DNA from: CALCCV01 sp964388665
Lineage (GTDB): Bacteria; Bdellovibrionota; Bdellovibrionia; Bdellovibrionales; Bdellovibrionaceae
Direction: 5' to 3'
Length of the DNA stretch: 9,645 nucleotides
Assembly: GCA_964388665.1 (NCBI GenBank)
Contig: CAYMBJ010000113.1
Coordinates: 1 to 9,645, forward strand
Positions 6,573 through 9,645 of the stretch are shown piece after piece. The translations under genes were made by a program, and so were the position numbers. Positions within the stretch are counted from its first letter, which is position 1, and every line of letters begins with the position of its first letter. The notes beneath the pieces were generated by a model. That model saw nothing but the letters and a program-made list of their open reading frames with translations. It searched no databases and had not been told where the DNA came from.

Positions 6573-7298
6573 TCATGCAGCGAGCGCCAACTTCTCAAAC
6601 TCATTCAGTGACATGTTATCAAGGCTTGAGTGACTTCTTTGGCGGTTGCACCAAGTCTCAATCCACTTGAAGATCGCTTGTCTTGCTTCTTCTCGGGTTT
6701 TGAATTTACGACGTTAGACCAGTTCTGTTTTTAACGAATGAAAAAAGCTCTCACGGTGACTGTTGTCGTAGCAATTTCCTTTTCTTGACATGCTGGCCAC
6801 AATTCCAACCAATGCCAGATAGTCTCGATACTCACCAGAGGCGTATTGAGAGCCTCGATCCGAATGAGCGATGGTTTGACCAGGTTCAACACTTTGCTGG
6901 CTCGGCACCATGGTGAGAGCGTCTAAAACCAACTGCGTTTTCATATTTTCATCAGCTGAAAAACCAACCACTTTTTTCGTGAAAATGTCTAAGAAGATGG
7001 CCAAGAATAGAAAGCCTTCTGCGGTGGCAATGTAGGTGAAGTCGCCGGCGAAAACTTGGTACGCCGCCCAAACATTTTCCTAGGTTCGTTCAGTTTTGTC
7101 CTTTATGGAGTGAATGTGCGCCAATAAAACAGTGTTCTCGAAGTCTCGAGGAGACTCTGGCCTGGACCGCCGCGCATAGTAGCTAGTGCGGTTGACCTCC
7201 AAGGTGTCACAACATCTCCTCGTGCCGATCTCAACAGCTAACCGGGATGCCTGATTTCTAAACTCTGGAGTATAAAAACGCTTTGTCCGTTTGCCCAT
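6573..7298 (-). pseudogene. IS3 transposase, fused and deleted, two in-frame stops
   Basis: A strong ribosome binding site (GGGAGGT) precedes ATG at 7298. One frame runs from there to the TGA at 6573-6575 (242 codons), interrupted by TAG at 7080-7082 (codon 73) and TAA at 6714-6716 (codon 195). The first 25 residues are an OrfA-type N-terminus (RFYTPEFRNQASRLAVEIG). The frame then jumps to an OrfB-type segment (NRTSYYARRSRPESPR), so the OrfA helix-turn-helix end and the frameshift region are gone. A second gap removes the usual OrfB segment before the catalytic domain. The catalytic triad is complete and correctly spaced: D86, D147 and E183, with 60 and 35 residues between, matching the DD(35)E pattern. 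The post-TAA part still reads as a normal C-terminus (RRKFKTREEARQAIFKWIE). Not expected to make active transposase. Confidence 0.85.
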
Positions 7299-7337
7299 AA
7301 AGACCTCCCTTAAGGTTTGGTCAATTGATCAATTTGC

Positions 7338-7363
7338 GTGTTTATCAATTCGGGGTAGGTTCA
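7338..7363. repeat. right terminal inverted repeat of the IS3 element
   Basis: Complement of the left end at 6542-6567; directly followed by the second AAC of the target duplication at 7364-7366. Confidence 0.8.
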
Positions 7364-7571
7364 AACTCAGAAGCGACGCTTGAATTGGGGCGACTCATTC
7401 CTTGAGTCAGTCTCTTAGGTCCATCGTTTCGACTTTTGGCCGACGAGTTTCACCGATGAGGGCCATGCGGGCACATTTCTGACAGATGCCAGTTAATAAA
7501 TGCCGATCATCATGGATTCTTGTCAGCTCCGACCCGGAAGTACCATAGGATTAATAGTTTTTCCCTTGATT
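7364..7571. other. short intergenic stretch with a perfect hairpin and a CxxC frame
   Basis: GACTCA (7392-7397) pairs perfectly with TGAGTC (7403-7408) around TTCCT; no U-tract on either strand. On the minus strand an ATG-less frame of 40-50 codons, ending at the TGA complementary to 7407-7409, reads LTGICQKCARMALIGETRRP in its middle. The CxxC and basic residues look like a piece of a zinc-ribbon protein, possibly a transposase end, but the family is not recognised. It lies directly downstream of the secreted 167-aa gene on the same strand. Confidence 0.25.
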
Positions 7572-8075
7572 TCATGGAGTTGGATTGAGGCAATTTAAAG
7601 CGAAAATCAGGGAAGCGGTCTCTATATGCACAGAGTGACCATATAGAATACCGGAGGCCTCTCCAAGTAATGCTAGAGGTTGAGAAAACCTAACTGAATC
7701 AAAAGTTTCTAAATGAAGATTATTATCTGTTGGAGACGTAATTGTCGTTTGAACTAGGATTTGAAAATCCTTAATTGGATACTCTTTTGAGTAGTCTGTT
7801 TCAGAGTATCGCTCACCGCTAGATATCACCTTAGTCAATGGCAAAAATTTTACTTTATAACCTGAAAGCATTACTTCGGTAGGCTGACTTAATTTTGATA
7901 CTGAAAATATAAAGGACTTTTCCTTCTCATATTCAGAGATTGAAAGACCCTTATTGCCCTTTAGCAATAATCTCGCCTCACAGGGAATGTCAAAATTTGA
8001 GCTAGAATTAGCTTGTGCTAAATTTCCAGCCGCAACTGACATAAGTATTAGTAACGTTGCAATTTGGGACCTCAT
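7572..8075 (-). CDS. secreted protein of unknown function, 167 aa
   Basis: The ATG (complement of 8073-8075) follows AAGGAG at seven-base spacing. Residues 1-22 are a Sec signal peptide ending AQA before N23. The mature part is about 145 residues, rich in alternating hydrophobic/polar beta-strand patterns (for example around residues 50-80 and 100-140), with just two cysteines at 32 and 162, near the two ends, which could join in one disulfide. That is the outline of a small periplasmic beta-sandwich protein, but no family was recognised. The leader (AAGGAGAACTAT before ATG) closely resembles that of the six-cysteine gene (AAGGAGAACCT), and the same 20-bp motif lies upstream of both, so the two may be co-regulated. 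Confidence 0.8.
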   Translation of the reverse strand: MRSQIATLLILMSVAAGNLAQANSSSNFDIPCEARLLLKGNKGLSISEYEKEKSFIFSVSKLSQPTEVMLSGYKVKFLPLTKVISSGERYSETDYSKEYPIKDFQILVQTTITSPTDNNLHLETFDSVRFSQPLALLGEASGILYGHSVHIETASLIFALNCLNPTP

Positions 8076-8186
8076 ATAGTTCTCCTTTTAATAAACTTTA
8101 GTAGTGATACTTCTGATTGTATCGCTTCCTAAAAATTTGGTTTAGTTGTTCCGATGCATTTATGAAGTTACGTTTTCTTTTTTGAA

Positions 8187-8214
8187 TGTTCGACGAACAA
8201 CATCGAACAAATTC
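8187..8214 (-). promoter_or_regulatory. shared GAACAAC motif, copy 2, with adjoining palindrome
   Basis: GAACAACATCGAACAAATTC at 8195-8214 matches 6261-6280 at 18 of 20 positions. It overlaps a perfect odd palindrome, TGTTCGACGAACA (8187-8199), built from the same GAACA/TGTTC element. It lies 120 bases before the start of the 167-aa gene. On the minus strand a TACAAT -10-like hexamer inside GCGATACAATCAG lies downstream between the motif and the gene, with no recognisable -35, as for an activated promoter. Confidence 0.5.
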
Positions 8215-8223
8215 ATGGAGAGA

Positions 8224-8348
8224 TTGTGACCAAGAATGTCACCAGTACTATCAACAGTTTTGACAGTAGGAACTTCAACGTCTCCGGAAGGAGACTCTGG
8301 AACAGAAGCAGGTTATTTTGATTCCGAAAAAGGCTGCTGCTTTTTTTT
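8224..8348 (+). other. hairpin and T8 tract, possible small RNA
   Basis: This gene-free stretch contains the perfect hairpin GTCTCC-GGAA-GGAGAC (8280-8295) and, 46 bases later, eight T (8341-8348) preceded by AGCAG (8307-8311) able to pair with CTGCT (8334-8338). TTGTGA (8224-8229) and TACTAT 16 bases downstream could be a weak promoter. Together these could give a ~90-nt terminated transcript, but each piece is weak alone. Confidence 0.2.
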
Positions 8349-8431
8349 GAACGACCAACTGTGCTCCGGGATGAAACCGGTAGATTGAGTGTTAATGAAA
8401 CAAGTAACCGTTAAACGACTAGGCATCGATA

Positions 8432-8884
8432 ATGAACCCAAGTCGTGCGGAAGTAGCAGACGCATTTATGACAGAAACGGATCTAAAGCGAAAACACTGG
8501 CTGTGGATGAAAACTACACGGGATGGCAAAGAGGCCAAATTCCCAGACCTACCAATTGAACTATCAAGTCCAGCAAAGGTTCGTAGGGTGGCTCTTGAAG
8601 TGGAACAATCAAAGAAAAGTTTTGATCGGCACAAGACGATGATGAACAGCTACGCCCATGTCAAAAGAGTTGACATGGTTGTCTTTATCTCGAATCAACA
8701 AAGCATCTTCAACAGCATTTCGCGCGCTATGAAGGAGGTCAACTATCCATCCTGGGAGAAGCCAGTAGGCTTTGGTGAAATGGAAGCATGGCTCAAAGAT
8801 CCTTTGACTGCACCCATCTACTTGAGTCGTGGCGTCAGTTCCATTCAGAAGTGGAAAACTGAAAAGTGCGAGGTGGCCGTCTGA
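8432..8884 (+). CDS. PD-(D/E)XK-like protein resembling replication-relaxation C-terminus, 150 aa
   Basis: The core reads P38-D39, then 16 residues later ALE56-V-E58 and K61/K62, then a helix ending in Y and a strand VVFIS near residues 82-86. This order, with a following helix and a tail (ISRAMKEVNYPSW), resembles the nuclease-fold C-terminal domain of Replic_Relax-type proteins of mobile elements. Those normally have an N-terminal winged helix of ~100 residues, which is missing here. All three plus-strand frames contain stops between about 8380 and 8433, so the gene is either N-terminally truncated or a genuine short form. ATG 8432 has no ribosome binding site. An alternative ATG at 8395 opens another frame that soon stops. 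It sits between mobile-element remnants. Function would be DNA binding or cleavage in plasmid or element upkeep; the assignment is by motif only. Confidence 0.5.
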   Translation: MNPSRAEVADAFMTETDLKRKHWLWMKTTRDGKEAKFPDLPIELSSPAKVRRVALEVEQSKKSFDRHKTMMNSYAHVKRVDMVVFISNQQSIFNSISRAMKEVNYPSWEKPVGFGEMEAWLKDPLTAPIYLSRGVSSIQKWKTEKCEVAV

Positions 8885-8885
8885 T

Positions 8886-8915
8886 GACTAGCAACACGAC
8901 TAGCAAATCGTGTGC
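8886..8915 (+). repeat. 9-bp tandem repeat and hairpin after the 150-aa gene
   Basis: GACTAGCAA occurs at 8886-8894 and 8898-8906. GC-ACACGA (8891-8899, one bulged A) pairs with TCGTGTGC (8908-8915). It starts two bases after the stop codon and ends just before the IS4 transposase remnant, so it may be a junction scar or a terminator without a U-tract. Confidence 0.4.
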
Positions 8916-8921
8916 TATTAA

Positions 8922-9083
8922 ATAGCCCTTGCAAATTACATTACCAAGATTGCAAGGCTCGGCGGCTACCTCGCCAGATCTTCTGATCACCCGCCTGGCA
9001 ATGCCGTCATCTGGAGGGGCCTTCGACGGTTAACTGAAATTCAAATTGGAGACGAAATTGGCACGGAACTTGTGGGTAATTGA
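8922..9083 (+). pseudogene. IS4-family transposase, C-terminal remnant (53 codons)
   Basis: From just after a TAA at 8919-8921 the frame reads a recognisable IS4-family C-terminal tail: KIARLGGYLARSSD, then PPGNAVIWRGLRRLTEI, ending at TGA 9081-9083. The LGGYLAR...PPG...WRGLRRLT pattern is conserved at the ends of Tn5/IS4-like transposases. Everything upstream, including the DDE residues, is missing; the preceding sequence belongs to an unrelated gene. No start codon or ribosome binding site. The bases right after the stop (around TTGTGGGTAATTGACA) could include the right terminal repeat, but there is no left end to compare. Confidence 0.75.
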
Positions 9084-9359
9084 CATTCTAGTTTAAAACG
9101 ATTTTTGATAAAATCATAGATGGGAGACCCTGAAATAATGCGATACTGAAGCATAAGAGGGAGGTTAAATAATTATATTACCAGTATGAGAGTCGGCGAT
9201 CCTCGGGGCCACCAGTAAATTTCAAGGATAGAAACGTATTTTAACGAGCTATCGGTTTTAACCCCGAAGGCCAGAAGTCCCGGCGGGAACGCTCCCAATT
9301 TGCAAAGGGTATTACCGGCTGACCAGCGAAAGAATCGGCGAAAACCAATCATCAGAAAT
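9084..9359. other. gene-free stretch after the IS4 remnant
   Basis: No convincing coding frame on either strand. Small hairpins are visible: GATTTT/AAAATC at 9100-9115 and TCCC-GGC-GGGA at about 9278-9288. A CCACCA-like run near 9208 is not part of a tRNA. GC-content is uneven (AT-rich to 9180, GC-richer from 9260). Nothing here was recognised. Confidence 0.5.
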
Positions 9360-9391
9360 AAAAAAAGCTTCGGGGGATAGCCTCGAAGCTT
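9360..9391 (-). terminator. intrinsic terminator on the minus strand
   Basis: Read on the minus strand, AAGCTTCG pairs with CGAAGCTT (9384-9391 with 9365-9372), extended inside by GG/CC, and is followed by seven T and ATTT. This is a textbook Rho-independent terminator. The transcript it ends comes from the direction of the palindrome and group II intron. A short minus-strand frame ending at the TAG complementary to 9415-9417 (last residues QQSEKKMA) lies 24 bases before the stem; it may be the tail of a broken gene. Confidence 0.8.
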
Positions 9392-9494
9392 CTTCGGATC
9401 TTCTCTATCAAATTCTAAGCCATTTTTTTCTCAGACTGCTGCCAAGTGGCAGTTTTCGATCCTAAATTTGCTTTTGTGGAACTCGGCGCCAAAT

Positions 9495-9589
9495 GATCCC
9501 CCTGCAAAACCGCAGTTCGGCTTGGCGCGAAGGGTTGCTTTGCAAGCCTTCGTGACAAACGTCATGTTTGAGGATTTTGCAGGGGGATC
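9495..9589. repeat. 95-nt palindromic element with cloverleaf-like fold
   Basis: The outer arms GATCCCCCTGCAAAA (9495-9509) and TTTTGCAGGGGGATC (9575-9589) are perfect 15-bp inverted repeats. Inside are a strong hairpin, CGAAGG-G-TTGC-TTT-GCAA-G-CCTTCG parts (9528-9552), and a smaller one, CAAAC/GTTTG (9556-9570), with a possible third around 9510-9526. Such a folded palindrome could be a MITE-like or REP-like element, a recombination site, or a structured RNA end. It abuts the 3' end of the group II intron. It does not show the attC core sequences expected of an integron site. Confidence 0.7.
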
Positions 9590-9645
9590 GTTACCGAGTA
9601 GGCCTGGCTGTTACCCCAGGCCCCTCTCCGAACCGTACTTACACG
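9590..9645 (-). ncRNA. group II intron 3' end (domains V/VI), class-C-like, partial
   Basis: On the minus strand the window opens with GTACGGTTCGGAGAGGGG, the 3' half of the conserved domain V of bacterial group II introns. Domain VI follows: GGCCTGG (9622-9616) pairs with CCAGGCC (9607-9601), then CCTACTCGGTAAC, resembling the CCTACTC end typical of class C introns. The intron probably ends near 9590 (…TAAC), next to GATCCCCC of the palindrome; the exact splice point is uncertain by a few bases. The reverse-transcriptase gene and 5' end lie outside the window. Confidence 0.7.

Larger units (their letters stand above)
6542..7363 (-). mobile_element. IS3-family element, internally deleted, 822 bp
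   Basis: Both ends are recognisable. The left end starts TGATCTTACCCCGAA and the right end (complement) TGAACCTACCCCGAA; ends begin TG and finish CA as usual for IS3. The bases AAC flank it on both sides (6539-6541 and 7364-7366), a 3-bp target duplication expected for this family. Complete IS3 members are about 1.2-1.5 kb, so roughly a third to a half of the interior is missing. The intact ends and duplication show it arrived by transposition, either before the deletions or mobilised in trans. Confidence 0.85.

Noticed and set aside
6714..7082. Alternative genetic code or stop-codon readthrough suggested by in-frame TAG and TAA in the IS3 transposase
   Set aside because: Other genes in the window use TAG, TAA or TGA as normal ends, and the element also carries deletions, so decay is the simpler reading.
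8419..8634. Minus-strand frame opposite the 150-aa PD-(D/E)XK-like gene
   Set aside because: Serine- and arginine-rich antisense composition and no start signal.
9170..9225. Possible tRNA because of a CCACCA-like run
   Set aside because: No T-loop GTTCRA sequence and no acceptor stem can be formed.
9489..9600. Integron attC site carrying a group II intron
   Set aside because: The GTTRRRY and RYYYAAC core sites are not present at the ends of the palindrome, and arms are too perfect for an attC.
1..9645. CRISPR array or recognisable defence system
   Set aside because: No regularly spaced repeats longer than the ATTCAATT triplet and no Cas, restriction or toxin-antitoxin genes were recognised.

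Overview
The window looks like an accessory stretch of a Gram-negative bacterial chromosome with middling GC. Several otherwise unrecognised proteins begin with clean Sec signal peptides, most real genes have AAGGAG/GGAG-type ribosome binding sites, and there is debris from at least four kinds of mobile element. The style (many orphan exported proteins, a TPR/winged-helix regulator) would fit a Bdellovibrionota/Oligoflexia-like organism. That is a guess from protein style, not from a marker gene.

Layout. 1-2.2 kb: a 55-residue exported small protein, then a 588-residue exported protein of unknown function with a TTG start; three ATTCAATT boxes lie between them. 2.2-3.2 kb: the N-terminal half of an ISL3-type transposase, cut off exactly where a 17-bp sequence begins that is also present at 306-322, followed by about 280 bases without a gene. 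3.2-5.8 kb: a translationally coupled pair (ATGA overlap), an exported 409-residue protein and a cytoplasmic TPR plus C-terminal winged-helix regulator. 5.8-8.2 kb, minus strand: a secreted six-cysteine mini-protein and a secreted 167-residue protein, each preceded by the same 20-bp GAACAAC-type motif. Between them an 822-bp, internally deleted IS3-family element (inverted repeats intact, AAC target duplication) sits just inside what looks like the start of a plus-strand serine recombinase gene. 8.4-9.1 kb: a 150-residue protein with a PD-(D/E)XK-like core resembling the C-terminal half of replication-relaxation proteins, then the last ~53 codons of an IS4-family transposase. 9.1-9.645 kb: no convincing gene, a strong minus-strand terminator, a 95-nt palindromic element that can fold like a cloverleaf, and at the window edge the 3' end (domains V/VI) of a minus-strand class-C-like group II intron whose body lies outside the window.

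The best candidates for something undescribed are the exported-protein/TPR-wHTH pair at 3241-5813, the two secreted genes sharing an upstream motif (6261-6280 and 8195-8214), and the cloverleaf palindrome beside the intron. No known defence system, CRISPR array, tRNA or rRNA was seen. Function cannot be assigned to most of the non-mobile genes from sequence reading alone.
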